From JBEVJK01 sp963791325 (GTDB lineage Bacteria > Pseudomonadota > Alphaproteobacteria > Rhizobiales > Rhizobiaceae), in NCBI GenBank assembly GCA_963791325.1, contig CAWBRU010000023.1:1-64000 (forward strand): 64,000 nucleotides of DNA. Reading direction: 5' to 3'. Below the pieces are notes generated by a model. It saw only the letters and a program-made list of their open reading frames with translations, had not been told where the DNA came from and did no database searches. The position numbers and the translations under genes are program-made. Below, piece after piece: positions 37,296 to 50,652 of this stretch (position 1 is the stretch's first letter; every line of letters starts with the position of its first letter).

Positions 37296-38237
37296 ATGCT
37301 CCTCGGGCGGACCGCCAACGGCCTCTATTGGATGAACCGCTACATCGAGCGGACCGAGAACATGGCTCGCCTGCTCGACGCCGGCTTGCGCATGGCGCTG
37401 ACCCGATCGGCCAGCGCCTCGGAGGAATGGAGCTCGGTGCTGCTCAGCGCCGGCGCCGACGAGGCGTTCTTCGAGCGTCACCAGGAGGTCGCCGCGGAAA
37501 CCGTATCGGATTTCCTGCTGCGTGATCCGACCAACCCGTCGAGCGCAATGCGCGCGATGGAGGCGGCCCGCAGCAATGCGCGCATGGTGCGTACGGCGCT
37601 CACCCGCGAGACCTGGGAGAGCATCAACGAGGCGTGGATGGCGATGAAGCGGACCCTGGCATCCGCCGTCGACCAACGCGATTTGCCGACCGTGCTCGAC
37701 GCCATCAAACGCGAGACCGCGCTGATCCGCGGCTCCTTCTACGGCACCATGCTGCGCAACGAGATCTTCGATTTCTCGATGCTCGGCACCTTCGTCGAAC
37801 GGGCCGACAACACCGCGCGCATCCTCGACGTCAAATATTACGTGCTGCTGCCGTCGATCGCCTGGGTCGGCTCGACGCTCGACAACTACCAGTGGGAGTC
37901 GATCCTGCGCTCGGTGGCGGCGCACCGCTCCTACCGCTGGGTCTATGAGGCCGACTACCGGCCGAGCAACATCGCGGACTATTTGATCCTCAACGGCCGC
38001 ATGCCGCGTTCGCTGGCGTTCTGCTATCGCTTCATCGCCGAACATCTCGAATTTCTGGCGCAGGCCTATGGCTGCCGCCACCGGTGCCACGAGACGGCGG
38101 CCAAGACCCATGCCAAGCTGCTCGGCGGGTCGATCAAGGATATCTTCGATGCCGGGCTGCACGAATTCCTGTCGCAGTTCATCCGCGACAACAACCGTGT
38201 CGGCGAAGAGATCGCAGAGGATTTCCGCTTCCACTGA
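37296..38237 (+). CDS. Alpha-E domain protein (COG2307, DUF403)
   Basis: This 313-residue all-helical protein has MLLGRTANGLYWMNRYIERTENMARLLDAGLRM at the N-terminus, ENxAR and EMWE-like repeats (TRETWESINEAW), MLGTFVERADNTARILDVKYY and RPSNIADYLILNGRMPRSL. These define the alpha-E family, almost always encoded beside the circularly permuted ATP-grasp protein. Its biochemical role is unproven. It starts 21 bp after the ATP-grasp stop codon. Confidence 0.93.
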   Translation: MLLGRTANGLYWMNRYIERTENMARLLDAGLRMALTRSASASEEWSSVLLSAGADEAFFERHQEVAAETVSDFLLRDPTNPSSAMRAMEAARSNARMVRTALTRETWESINEAWMAMKRTLASAVDQRDLPTVLDAIKRETALIRGSFYGTMLRNEIFDFSMLGTFVERADNTARILDVKYYVLLPSIAWVGSTLDNYQWESILRSVAAHRSYRWVYEADYRPSNIADYLILNGRMPRSLAFCYRFIAEHLEFLAQAYGCRHRCHETAAKTHAKLLGGSIKDIFDAGLHEFLSQFIRDNNRVGEEIAEDFRFH

Positions 38238-38252
38238 ACAGGGCGAGGCAGA

Positions 38253-39047
38253 ATGCGGCTGAAGATCACCCACCGCACCGAATACAGCTATGACGGGCCG
38301 CTGTACTACGCTCTGCAGCGGCTCAGGCTGGTGCCGTACAGCAGCTCCAGCCAGACTGTCCGCAGCTGGACGCTCGCCATCGAGGGAGCGCGCGAGGAGG
38401 TGCGCTTCGCCGACCATTTCGGCAACGACACCCGCCTGCTCAGCCTCGAGGGCGAGCCGCATGCGATCAGCGTCGTGGCGAGCGGCGAGGTCGAGACCAT
38501 GGACACGTCCGGCATCATGGGCCAGCACCGCGGCTTTGCGCCGCTGTGGCTGTTCCAGAGCGAAACGCCTTTGACCGCGGCCGGCGCGGCCGTCGCTGCG
38601 CTGGCGCAAGAGATCGGCGCCGGCGCCGACATCGAGCGGCTGCACCAACTGATGCAGGCGGTCCGGGACCGCGTTGCCTATGACGTCGGGGCCACGGATA
38701 CGGGCACCACGGCCGAGGCAGCGCTGCTGCAAGGCAGCGGGGTCTGCCAGGACCACACCCACATCTTCATTGCCGCTGCCCGGCGGCTCGGGTTTGCCGC
38801 GCGCTATGTGAGCGGCTATCTGATGATGGATCATGCGGCCGAGCAGGCGGCCAGCCATGCCTGGGCGGAAGCCCATGTCGGCGGGCTTGGATGGGTAGCC
38901 TTCGATGTCGCCAACGGGATCTCGGCCGATGCCCGCTACGTGCGGGTGGCGACCGGTCGCGACTATCGCGACGCCATGCCGGTCTCCGGCATCCGGTTCG
39001 GCCATGCTGAGGAGCGGCTGGCGGTGCAGATCACCGTCGAGCAATAG
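38253..39047 (+). CDS. Transglutaminase-like cysteine protease (COG1305)
   Basis: This 264-residue protein has an N-terminal beta domain (MRLKITHRTEYSYDGPLYYAL) typical of bacterial transglutaminase-like proteins. The catalytic triad comes from the cysteine in GSGVCQDHTHIFIAAARRLG, the histidine in ASHAWAEAHV, and the aspartate in GWVAFDVANG. No signal peptide is seen, so it is probably cytosolic. It is the third gene of the ATP-grasp/alpha-E/transglutaminase run and presumably processes or cross-links a peptide with them. Confidence 0.92.
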   Translation: MRLKITHRTEYSYDGPLYYALQRLRLVPYSSSSQTVRSWTLAIEGAREEVRFADHFGNDTRLLSLEGEPHAISVVASGEVETMDTSGIMGQHRGFAPLWLFQSETPLTAAGAAVAALAQEIGAGADIERLHQLMQAVRDRVAYDVGATDTGTTAEAALLQGSGVCQDHTHIFIAAARRLGFAARYVSGYLMMDHAAEQAASHAWAEAHVGGLGWVAFDVANGISADARYVRVATGRDYRDAMPVSGIRFGHAEERLAVQITVEQ

Positions 39048-39187
39048 CTGGAGCCGATCACCGTTCCCTTGAAACGGTGCTCCCCGCCTGGCCACCCAAC
39101 GTGATCTTGCTCACAGACGCTGCCCGCGGCGGCGTGCATGCTGGCGGCTTACTGCACGCAGGTGTTCAAAAGCAGGGAGACCACCCC

Positions 39188-39382
39188 GTGTCGACTGGCT
39201 TCTTTCCTATCGTCATCCGCTCGGTCCGCGTTTGGCTTCGCTATCGTTCCAAGCACCGGGCCCAAGCCTTGGCGACGCTTGAGCTCAGCCATGAGTCGGA
39301 TCAGTTTCTGTCGGATATCGGCCTTTCGCGTGGCGGCGTGAAGGCACGTCACCCCGGCGACCCCGACGCTTGGTTCCGGTAG
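39188..39382 (+). CDS. DUF1127-like mini-protein, longer variant
   Basis: This 64-residue basic protein has a GTG start with GGGAGA 7 bases upstream. The second half reads ELSHESDQFLSDIGLSRGGV, matching the DUF1127 core (L-SDIG-L-SR). The first half is arginine-rich (RSVRVWLRYRSKHRAQALA) and the tail is KARHPGDPDAWFR. It lies between the transglutaminase and Anbu genes and is followed by a hairpin, so it may be a separate stress-inducible unit. Unlike the pair at 30 kb it has no CCUCCUCCC hairpins behind it. Confidence 0.8.
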   Translation: MSTGFFPIVIRSVRVWLRYRSKHRAQALATLELSHESDQFLSDIGLSRGGVKARHPGDPDAWFR

Positions 39383-39400
39383 GGGCCGGGCGGCCCCTTC
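39382..39400 (+). terminator. Hairpin after the DUF1127-like gene
   Basis: GGGGCC-GGGC-GGCCCC forms a compact perfect stem directly after the stop codon and is followed by TTC. It could terminate or stabilise the small transcript. Confidence 0.5.
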
Positions 39401-39520
39401 GGCTCGCGGCGGCCAACCCCGAGACGCCGGGGGCTGCCGAGGCGCCTCCGCGCCCTTTACAGCGCCGCGGCTGCCGCGCAGTAATGCGGCCTCTTGCAGG
39501 CTGCATGACGAGCGGACGAC

Positions 39521-40255
39521 ATGACCTATTGCGTTGGGCTGAAGATCGACAGCGGACTGGTATTCATGTCCGACACGCGGACCAATGCCGGCATCGATTC
39601 GATCTCCACCTTCCGCAAGATGCATGTCTGGGAGGAGGTCGGCGAGCGCGTCATCGTACTTCTGACCGCGGGCAACCTCGCCACCACCCAGTCCGTGGTC
39701 AGCCTGCTCGACGAGCGCTCCAAGGCTGTCGCCGACCGCTCGCCGACGCTCCTGGAAACGCCATCGATGTATCAGACGGCGCGGCTGGTCGGCAGCACCG
39801 TGCGCGAGGTGATCGCCGGCCATGCCCAGGAGGGCGAGAAGGCCAATTCCTACTTCAATGCCTCCTTCATCCTCGGCGGCCAGATCCGCGGCACCGAGCC
39901 GCGCCTGTTCCAGATCTACCCCGAAGGCAATTTCATCGAGTGCAGCGAGGACACCCCGTTTTTCCAGATCGGCGAAACCAAATACGGCAAGCCGATCATC
40001 GTGCGTGCCTACGACCGGGCGATGAGTTTTGCCGAGACGGCCAAGCTGTTGATGGTGTCCTTCGATTCGACGTTGAAATCGAACCTCTCCGTCGGCTTGC
40101 CGCTTGATCTGATGTTCTATCAGAAGGACAGCATGCGGATCGGCTTTCGCAAACGGATCGGCATCGACGACCCTTACTACCGCACGGTATCGGACGGCTG
40201 GTCCAACGCGCTGAAGACGGCATTCAAGAGCCTGCCGGACTTTCCCGAGGCGTAG
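39521..40255 (+). CDS. Anbu-type proteasome homologue (COG3484)
   Basis: This 244-residue protein begins MTYCVGLKIDSGLVFMSDTR, the N-terminal nucleophile motif of Anbu (ancestral beta subunit) proteins, with the predicted Thr/Ser-type nucleophile after Met removal. It continues with TFRKMHVWEE, LLTAGNLATTQSVVSLLDE and NASFILGGQI. Anbu forms open-ring or helical assemblies, and its substrate is unknown. Its conserved neighbours are the ATP-grasp, alpha-E and transglutaminase-like genes just upstream. Confidence 0.93.
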   Translation: MTYCVGLKIDSGLVFMSDTRTNAGIDSISTFRKMHVWEEVGERVIVLLTAGNLATTQSVVSLLDERSKAVADRSPTLLETPSMYQTARLVGSTVREVIAGHAQEGEKANSYFNASFILGGQIRGTEPRLFQIYPEGNFIECSEDTPFFQIGETKYGKPIIVRAYDRAMSFAETAKLLMVSFDSTLKSNLSVGLPLDLMFYQKDSMRIGFRKRIGIDDPYYRTVSDGWSNALKTAFKSLPDFPEA

Positions 40256-40328
40256 CGTCAGCCGGCTTGACAGCAGCGAGTTTCGTTTTCAATGATCGCC
40301 CGCAGAAACGAAAGCCGGGAAGCGTGCC

Positions 40329-41094
40329 ATGTACTTGCCGCCGCGCCATGCCGAGATCATCCAGATGGCGAAGGACCATGGCCGCGTCCTGGTCGACGAT
40401 CTGGCCGTCCATTTCGACGTGACGCCGCAGACCATCCGCAAGGACCTCAACGACCTCTGCGACCAGCGGCTGCTGACCCGCATCCATGGCGGCGCGCTGT
40501 TCCCGTCCGGCATCGAGAACATGGAATACGAGGCGCGGCGCAAGATCGCGGCCGACGAGAAGGAGGCGATCGGCCGGGCGGCGGCGCGGCTCATTCCCGA
40601 CAATGCCTCGCTGTTCATCAATATCGGCACCACGACCGAGGCCGTCAGCAAGGCGCTGCTCGACCATAACGGGCTGATGGTCATCACCAACAACATCAAT
40701 GTTGCCAACAGGATGCGGGTCTATCCCTCGATCGAGGTGGTGATCGCCGGCGGCGTGGTGCGCGGCTCGGACGGCGGCATCGTCGGCGAGGCGGCGGTCG
40801 ATTTCATCAAGCAGTTCAAGGTCGACTATGCGGTGATCGGCGCCTCGGCGATCGACCATGACGGCGCGCTGCTCGATTTCGACTTTCGCGAGGTGAAGGT
40901 GGCGCAGGCGATCATCGCCAATGCGCGCCACGTCATCCTGGTGTCCGATTCCACCAAGTTCGAGCGCACCGCGCCGGTGCGCATCGGCCACCTCTCCCAG
41001 GTCGATACCTTCATCACCGACCGCTGCGACATCGCCTTCGGTGCAGCGCATCTGCCAGGACACCGAGGTCGAGCTGATCGAGACGTCGCGCTGA
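40329..41094 (+). CDS. glpR: DeoR-family repressor, GlpR-type (one frame slip at the end)
   Basis: The 254-residue regulator has a DeoR helix-turn-helix (MYLPPRHAEIIQMAKDHGRV, VTPQTIRKDLNDLCDQRLL, RIHGGALFPS) and a sugar-phosphate sensing domain (LFINIGTTTEAVSKALL, VIAGGVVRGSDGGIVGEAAV, DSTKFERTAPVRIG). One extra T near 41036 throws the last 20 residues out of frame; without it the protein ends VQRICQDTEVELIETSR. Its position just upstream of glpD indicates control of glycerol use, with glycerol-3-phosphate as the likely inducer. Confidence 0.9.
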
Positions 41095-41136
41095 TCCGCT
41101 TGTCGCACGAATCTGATCGCATCCGTGCAATTTCGT

Positions 41137-41165
41137 TTGACATTCGCTATTTGGTTCGAAATAAT
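41137..41165 (+). promoter_or_regulatory. Sigma-70-type promoter of the glp operon
   Basis: A perfect -35 TTGACA (41137-41142) is followed after 17 bases by -10 AATAAT (41160-41165). The glpD start lies about 60 bp further downstream with a GGGAGG ribosome-binding site. Confidence 0.7.
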
Positions 41166-41184
41166 CGCGCATGCGCTTTCGAAC
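41154..41184. promoter_or_regulatory. Candidate GlpR operator overlapping the glp promoter
   Basis: GTTCGAAA-N15-TTTCGAAC is a perfect 8-base inverted repeat. Its left arm covers the -10 element and the other arm follows it. Further TTTCG elements occur upstream (41131). This fits repression by the DeoR-type regulator encoded immediately upstream. Confidence 0.55.
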
Positions 41185-41225
41185 TACGCTAGAAAATGCT
41201 GCAGTGCGAAAGCGGGAGGAACGAT

Positions 41226-42797
41226 GTGGAGCAAGCCGCGATCCATGACATCTTCGTCATCGGCGGCGGCATCAACGGCTGCGGCATCGCCCGCGATGCG
41301 GCCGGCCGCGGCTACTCCGTCTATCTCGCCGAAATGAACGATCTGGCCAGCGGCACCTCGTCCGGGCTCGACCAAGCTGATCCATGGCGGCCTGCGCTAT
41401 CTCGAACATTACGAATTCCGGCTGGTGCGCGAATCGCTGATGGAGCGCGAGGTGCTGTGGCGCAACGCGCCGCACATCATCTGGCCGATGCGCTTCGTGC
41501 TGCCGCATGCCAAGGGCCTGCGGCCGGCCTGGCTGCTCCGGCTCGGCCTCTTCCTCTACGACCATATCGGCGGGCGCAAGCTGCTGCCGCCGACCAGGAC
41601 GCTCGACATGCGCAGCGATCCGGCCGGCAAGCCGCTGAAGCCGCTGTTCACGCAAGGCCTTCGAATATTCCGACTGCTGGGTCAACGATGCCCGGCTGGT
41701 GGTGCTCAATGCCCGCGACGCCGCCGATCGCGGCGCCGTCGATCCGGACCCGCGCCAAGGTGGTCGCAGCGCGCGCCGCGACGGCGAGCACTGGGCCGTC
41801 GAGGTCGAGGATACGCGCGACCGGCGCGCGTCGAAGACGGTCAAGGCGCGGCTGCTCGTCAATGCCGCCGGCCCCTGGGTCGACCACGTGCTGTCGGACG
41901 CGGTCGGCCAGAACGACGTCCACAATGTCCGGCTGGTGCAGGGCAGCCATATCGTCGTCGCGCAAGAAGTTCGACGATCCGCGCGCCTATTTCTTCCAGA
42001 ACAGGGACGGCCGCATCATCTTCGCCATCCCCTACGAGGACGATTTCACGCTGATCGGCACCACCGACCGGGACTATCACGGGCGACCCGGCCGAAGCGG
42101 CGATCAGCGAGCGCGAGATCGACTATCTCTGCGCCGCGGCCAGCGAGTATTTCGCCGAGCCGGTGCGGCCGCGAGGACATCGTCTGGACCTATTCGGCCG
42201 TGCGGCCGCTCTTCGACGACGGCGCCTCGAAGGCGCAGGAGGCGACGCGCGACTATGTGCTGAAGGCCGACAGGCGGCGGCGGCGCGGCGCCGCTGCTCA
42301 ACATCTTCGGCGGCAAGATCACCACCTACCGCCGCCTTGCCGGAAGTCGACGCTCGACAAGATCGACGGCCTGCTCGGCGCCAAGGGCAAGCCTGGACCG
42401 GCGACCGCGCCGCTGCCCGGCGGCGATTTCCGGCGACCGGCTTCGACGCCGAGGTCGGCGCGACTGAAGGCAGCCTACGCCTTTCTCGACCTGCGCCTCG
42501 CCCGGCGGCTGGTCGCGCCTCTACGGCACGCGGGCGCACGCACTGCTTGGCCTGGCGCGATCGCATGGCGATCTCGGCCGGCATTTCGGCGCCGATCTCT
42601 ACGAGGCCGAGGTGCGCTATCTGATGCGAGCACGAATGGGCGCGTGACGGCCGACGACGTGCTGTGGCGGCGCACCAAGCGCGGCTTGCGCTGTCAGCCG
42701 CGAGGAGGCGGCCGCGCTGGACGAATTTCATGCGCCGGGAACGTGCACCGGCAGGTCGCGGCGCTGCAATCCGACGGAGGCGACGGGAGCGAGACGA
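41226..42797 (+). CDS. glpD: Glycerol-3-phosphate dehydrogenase (frame interrupted many times)
   Basis: The FAD loop FVIGGGINGCGIARDAAGRG starts a glycerol-3-phosphate dehydrogenase of about 500 residues. Later landmarks, each in whichever frame applies, are STKLIHGGLRYLEHYEFRLV, LLPPTRTLDMR, AGPWVDHVL, FAIPYEDDFTLIGTTDRDY, VWTYSAVRPLFDDG, NIFGGKITTYRRLAE and RTADDVLWRRTKRGL. It feeds electrons from glycerol-3-phosphate into the quinone pool. GTG 41226 follows GGAGG at 6 bases. More than ten one-base insertions break the frame (for example near 41375, 41646, 41735, 41965, 42083 and 42172). The exact stop is unclear. Confidence 0.9.
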
Positions 42798-43906
42798 ATG
42801 CTCGAGCTGCGAAACGTCTCCAAGATGGTCGGCGGCGGTCGACGCATATCCGCGACGTCTCGCTGACGCTCGCAGCACGGCTCGCTGAACGTGCTGCTCG
42901 GCCCGACGCTGTCGGGCAAGACCAGCCTGATGCGGCTGATGGCCGGGCTCGACGTGCCGACCTCCGGCACGGTCTGGTTCGACGGCAAGGACGTCACCGG
43001 CGTGCCGGTGCAGCAGCGCAACGTCGCCATGGTCTACCAGCAGTTCATCAACTACCCGGCGATGACCGTCTACGAGAACATCGCCTCGCCGCTGCGGGTC
43101 GCCGGCGCCGACGCAGCGAGGATCGACCGCGAGGTGCGCCAGCGCGCGCCGAGCTGCTGAAGCTGACGCCCTATCTGCGAGCGCACGCCGCTCAACCTGT
43201 CGGGCGGCCAGCAGCAGCGCACGGCGCTGGCCCGCGCGATCGTCAAGAACGCCGGCCTGGTGCTGCTCGACGAGCCGCTCGCCAATCTCGACTACAAGCT
43301 GCGCGAGGAACTGCGCGCGGAACTGCCGCGCATCTTTGCCGAGACGCGGCACGATCTTCGTCTATGCGACGACCGAGCCGCACGAGGCGCTGCTGCTCGG
43401 CGGCAATACCGCGACGCTGTCGGAGGGCCGCGTCACGCAGTTCGGGCCGACGATCGAGGTGTTCCGCAAGCCGGACGACCTCATCACGGCGCGAGACCTT
43501 CTCCGATCCGCCGCTCAACACCATCGTCCTGCGCAAGCAAGGCGGGCAAGGCTTCCGTGCTGGACGGCGGCGTCGAACTTCCCGGTGCCGGCCGAGCTCG
43601 CCGGCATTGCCGACGCGCAGCTACACGATCGGCTTCCAGCCCGCACCATCTTTCGCTCGACGCGGCCGAACGCCGACGGCCGTCGCCGGTGACGCGCCAA
43701 GGTGACTGGTCACCGAGATCACCGGCTCGGAAAGCTTCGTCCACCTCGACTTCGCCGACGCGCGCTGGGTGATGCTGACGCCACGGCATTCACGATCTTC
43801 GAGCCCGACGAGACGGTCGAGGTGTTCATCGATCCGCGCACATCTGATGGTGTTCGACGAGACCGGCCGCGCGGCCGTCGGCGCTGATCGGCAGATTGGC
43901 GGCTAG
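42798..43906 (+). CDS. glpS: Glycerol ABC transporter ATPase GlpS (frame interrupted)
   Basis: The start MLELRNVSK leads to Walker A LLGPTLSGKTSLMRLM, with GPTLSGKTS replacing the common GPSGCGKS. The Q-loop is AMVYQQFINYPAMTVYENIASPL, the signature LNLSGGQQQRTALARAIVK, and Walker B LVLLDEPLANLDYKLREEL. The C-terminal regulatory domain follows. It is the first of two ATPases of the rhizobial glycerol importer GlpSTPQUV. Single-base slips occur near 42840, 43140, 43180, 43350, 43495, 43530, 43620 and 43790. Confidence 0.9.
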
Positions 43907-43909
43907 ACC

Positions 43910-44991
43910 ATGGCGCGCATCGATCTCGACCATATCCGCCACGCCTACACGGCCAAATCCGAAGTCGGCCTGCGGACTACGCGCTGAAGGAGGTCGCATC
44001 ACAGCTTTCGAGGATGGCGGCGCCTATGCGCTGCTCGGGCCGTCGGGCTGCGGCAAGACCACGCTGCTCAACATCATCTCCGGGCTGCTCCACCCCTCGC
44101 GACGGGCGGCTGCTGTTCAACGGCAACGACGTCACCGAACTGTCGACGCAGGAGCGCAACATCGCGCAGGTGTTCCAGTTCCCGGTGATCTACGACACCA
44201 TGACGGTCTACGACAATCTGGCGTTCCCGCTGCGCAACCGCGGCGTGCCGGAAGCCGACGTCGACCGCAAGGTGCGCGAGATCCTCGAGATGATCGACCT
44301 CGCCGACTGGGCCAAGCAAGCGGGCGCGCGGGCTGACCGCCGACCAGAAGCAGAAGATCTCGCTCGGCCGCGGGCTGGTGCGCTCCGACGTCAACGCCAT
44401 CCTGTTCGACGAGCCGCTGACCGTCATCGATCCGCACATGAAATGGGTGCTGCGCTCGCAGTTGAAGCAGCTGCACCGCCGCTTCGGCTACACCATGGTC
44501 TACGTCACGCACGACCAGACCGAGGCGCTGACCTTCGCCGACAGGTGGTGGTCATGTACGAGGGCGAGATCGTGCAGATCGGCACGCCGGCCGAGCTGTT
44601 CGAGCGGCCCACGCACACCTTCGTCGGCTATTTCATCGGCTCGCCCGGCATGAACGTCTGCCGGTCGACGGTCGAGGGCCGCACGGCGCAGGCTCGGCGA
44701 GCCAGACGATCGAGCTGCCGGTCGCGCCGGCCGCGCAAGCGGCGGCGCACGATCGAGCTCGGCATCCGGCCGGAATATCGTCCGGCTCGGCCGCGAGGGC
44801 ATGCCGGTGACGGTGCGCAAGGTCGAGGATATCGGCCGCCAGAAGATCGTGCGCGCCAGCCTCGAAGGGCCGCGAGATCGCGGCGATCCTCGGCGAGGAC
44901 GAGGAGATCCCGGCCGAGCCGCAGGGTCGTCTTCGATCCGGCCGGCATCAACCTCTACGCCGACTCCTGGCGCGTCGAGATGGGGGCGTAG
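43910..44991 (+). CDS. glpT: Glycerol ABC transporter ATPase GlpT (frame interrupted)
   Basis: The second importer ATPase has Walker A ALLGPSGCGKTTLLNIISGLL, Q-loop IAQVFQFPVIYDTMTVYDNL and signature region QKISLGRGLVRSDVN, in which the LSGGQ motif is replaced. Walker B AILFDEPLTVIDPHMKWVL and H-loop YVTHDQTEALTFAD follow. The C-terminal beta domain (ELGIRPEY...) ends FDPAGINLYADSWRVEMGA. Slips occur near 43975, 44100, 44330, 44545 and 44695-44880. Here glpT names an ABC subunit, not the glycerol-3-phosphate antiporter of enterobacteria. Confidence 0.9.
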
Positions 44992-44994
44992 ACG

Positions 44995-45863
<869 letters not shown>

Positions 45864-45864
45864 G

Positions 45865-46796
<932 letters not shown>

Positions 46797-46813
46797 GCGA
46801 GTGAGACCGTTCG

Positions 46814-47097
46814 ATGGACTTCTCCTGGATGGCCTGGACCTTGCCGACGGCGACGCTTCTTCATGCGTCATCGCGCTGCTGCTCGTCGGCATGGCGGTCT
46901 GGGAGTACGCCTCGCCGGGCGGCAATCCGCGCGTCGGCATCCTGCGCTTCGAGACGACGCGCGGCGACCGTCTGTTCATTTCGCTGCTCGGCAGCGCCTT
47001 CATCCATCTCGCTTGGCTGGGTCTTGTCGGACCCAACCTGTGGTGGGCTCTCGCTCTCTCCGTCGTCTACGCCGTCGGCGTGTTCCGCTTCGTGTAG
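46814..47097 (+). CDS. glpU: Small membrane protein of the glycerol importer, DUF2160 (GlpU)
   Basis: The 92-residue protein has two or three membrane helices: MDFSWMAWTLPTATFF, then VIALLLVGMAVWEYASPG and LWWALALSVVYAVGVFRFV, with the conserved RFETTRGDRLFISLLGSAFIHLAW. This is the DUF2160 protein found in rhizobial glycerol transporter operons. One slip near 46858 splits the first 15 residues from the rest. Confidence 0.85.
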
Positions 47098-47109
47098 AGG
47101 GAGAAACTG

Positions 47110-47141
47110 TCGGAGCGGCCGCGTGCCGGCGGCCGCTCCGA
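47110..47141 (+). other. Intercistronic stem-loop before glpV
   Basis: TCGGAGCGGCCGC and GCGGCCGCTCCGA form a perfect 13-base stem around a six-base loop, between glpU and glpV. No U-run follows, so it more likely protects or processes the mRNA, favouring higher output of the binding protein than of the membrane subunits. Confidence 0.65.
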
Positions 47142-47175
47142 GATCGCACTGAAACCATGAAAGGGAGGAACCATC

Positions 47176-48903
<1,728 letters not shown>

Positions 48904-48996
48904 GACGGCTGCTCGCGCCGTCGCACTGGCGGCACGGCGACACGCGGGAGGCGGCCGCAAGCCGTCTCCCCTGTTCTGCAAAGTCGAGAGGAGACC

Positions 48997-50511
48997 ATGA
49001 GCGGCTACATCCTGGCGATCGACCAGGGCACCACCTCGACGCCGGGCGATCGTCTTCGACCCGGCGCATGAAGATCGCCGGCATCGGCCAGCAAGGAATT
49101 CACCCAGCACTATCCGGCGTCGGGCTGGGTCGAGCACGACCCGGAGGAGATCTGGCAGAGCGTCGTCTCGACCTGCCGCGAGGCGCTGCCAAGGCGCAGG
49201 CTGCACGGCCGCCGACATCGCCGCGATCGGCATCACCAACCAGCGCGAGACGGTGGTCATCTGGGACAAGGCAGACCGGCAAGCCGATCCACAACGCCAT
49301 CGTCTGGCAGGACCGCCGCACCGCGCCGCTTTGCCAGAAGCTGAAGAAGCAGGGGCTGGAGAAGACGTTCACCGCAAAGACCGGCCTGCTGCTCGACCCC
49401 TATTTCTCCGGCACCAAGATCGCCTGGCTGCTCGACAAGGTGAAAGGCGCGCGCGCGCCGCGCCGAGCGCGGCGAACTGCTTGCCGGCACGATCGACAGC
49501 TTTCTCATCTGGCGGCTGACCGGCGGCAAGGTGCACGCGACCGATGCGACCAACGCCTCGCGCACGCTGCTCTACAACATCGAGCGCCAACGACTGGGAC
49601 GACGAGCTGCTCGCCATCCTGCGACATCCCGCGCGCGCTGCTGCCGGAGGTGAAGGACTGCGCCGCCGATTTCGGCGTCACCGAGCCCGGCGCTGTTCGG
49701 CGCCGCGATCCCGATCCTCGGCGTCGCCGGCGACCAGCAGGCGGCGACGATCGGCCAGGCCTGCTTTCGAGCCCGGGCATGATGAAGTCGACCTACGGCA
49801 CCGGCTGCTTCGCGATGCTCAACACCGGCGCCGACATCGGTGCGCTCGAAGAACCGGCTGCTGACCACCATCGCCTACCGGCTCGGCGGCAAGACCACCT
49901 ATGCGCTGGAGGGCTCGATCTTCATCGCCGGCGCGGCCGTGCAGTGGCTGCGCGACGGGCTCGAAGCTGATCGGCAAGGCCGAGCACAGCGGCGCGCTTG
50001 GCGGCCGAAGGCCGACGAGACCCAGGAGGTCTATCTGGTGCCGGCCTTCGTCGGCCTCGGCGCGCCGCATTGGGACGCCGAGGCGCGCGGCGCGATCTTC
50101 GGCCTGACCCGCAACTCCGGACCGGCCGAATTCGCCCGCGCGGCGCTCGAGGCGGTCGCCTACCAGACCCGCGACCTGCTCGACGCGATGAAGAAGGACT
50201 GGAAGGGCGGCGCGAGCGAGCGACGGTGCTGCGCGTCGACGGCGGCATGGTCGCGTCCGACTGGACGATGCAGCGCCTGGCCGACATCCTCGATGCGCCG
50301 GTCGACCGGCCGACGATCCTGGAGACGACGGCGCTCGGTGCGGCTTGGCTCGCCGGCTCGCAGGCCGGGGTGTGGCCGGGGACCGAGGCGTTCGCCGAAG
50401 CCTGGGCGCTGGACCGGCGCTTCGAGCCGATGATGGACGCCGGGACGCCGGGCGGCCAAGCTCGCCGGCTGGCGCGATGCGGTCCGCCGCACGCTGTCCA
50501 GGCCGCGCTGA
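48997..50511 (+). CDS. glpK: Glycerol kinase (frame interrupted many times)
   Basis: The FGGY-family kinase of about 500 residues starts MSGYILAIDQGTTSTRAIVF. It contains IAAIGITNQRETVVIWDK, AIVWQDRRTAPLC, DPYFSGTKIAWLLD, GVAGDQQAATIGQACF, MKSTYGTGCFAMLNTG, YALEGSIFIAGAAVQWLRDG, PAFVGLGAPHWDAEARGAIF and LRVDGGMVASDWTMQ. It phosphorylates imported glycerol. About 15 one-base insertions break it (for example near 49043, 49093, 49270, 49460, 49590, 49690, 49770, 49965, 50219 and 50458). The ATG follows GAGAGGAG. Confidence 0.93.
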
Positions 50512-50652
50512 GCTGTACGGTGCGGGGCATCTCCGACGCGCGGGCTCGAGCTTCTCGGGAGCCCGGGCCGGCGGGCGTTTTGCGGTTGACCGGGCAGGGG
50601 CCGCCTCCTATGTTCGCCGCACTTTCCGGGACGGCTCGCGCCGGCCTTGCGG

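Noticed and set aside
35847..39095. Very long minus-strand ORF (1082 codons) opposite the ATP-grasp, alpha-E and transglutaminase genes
   Set aside because: It is the shadow frame of three recognised, high-GC genes; the encoded sequence is compositionally odd (rich in Arg, Gly, His) and has no domain.
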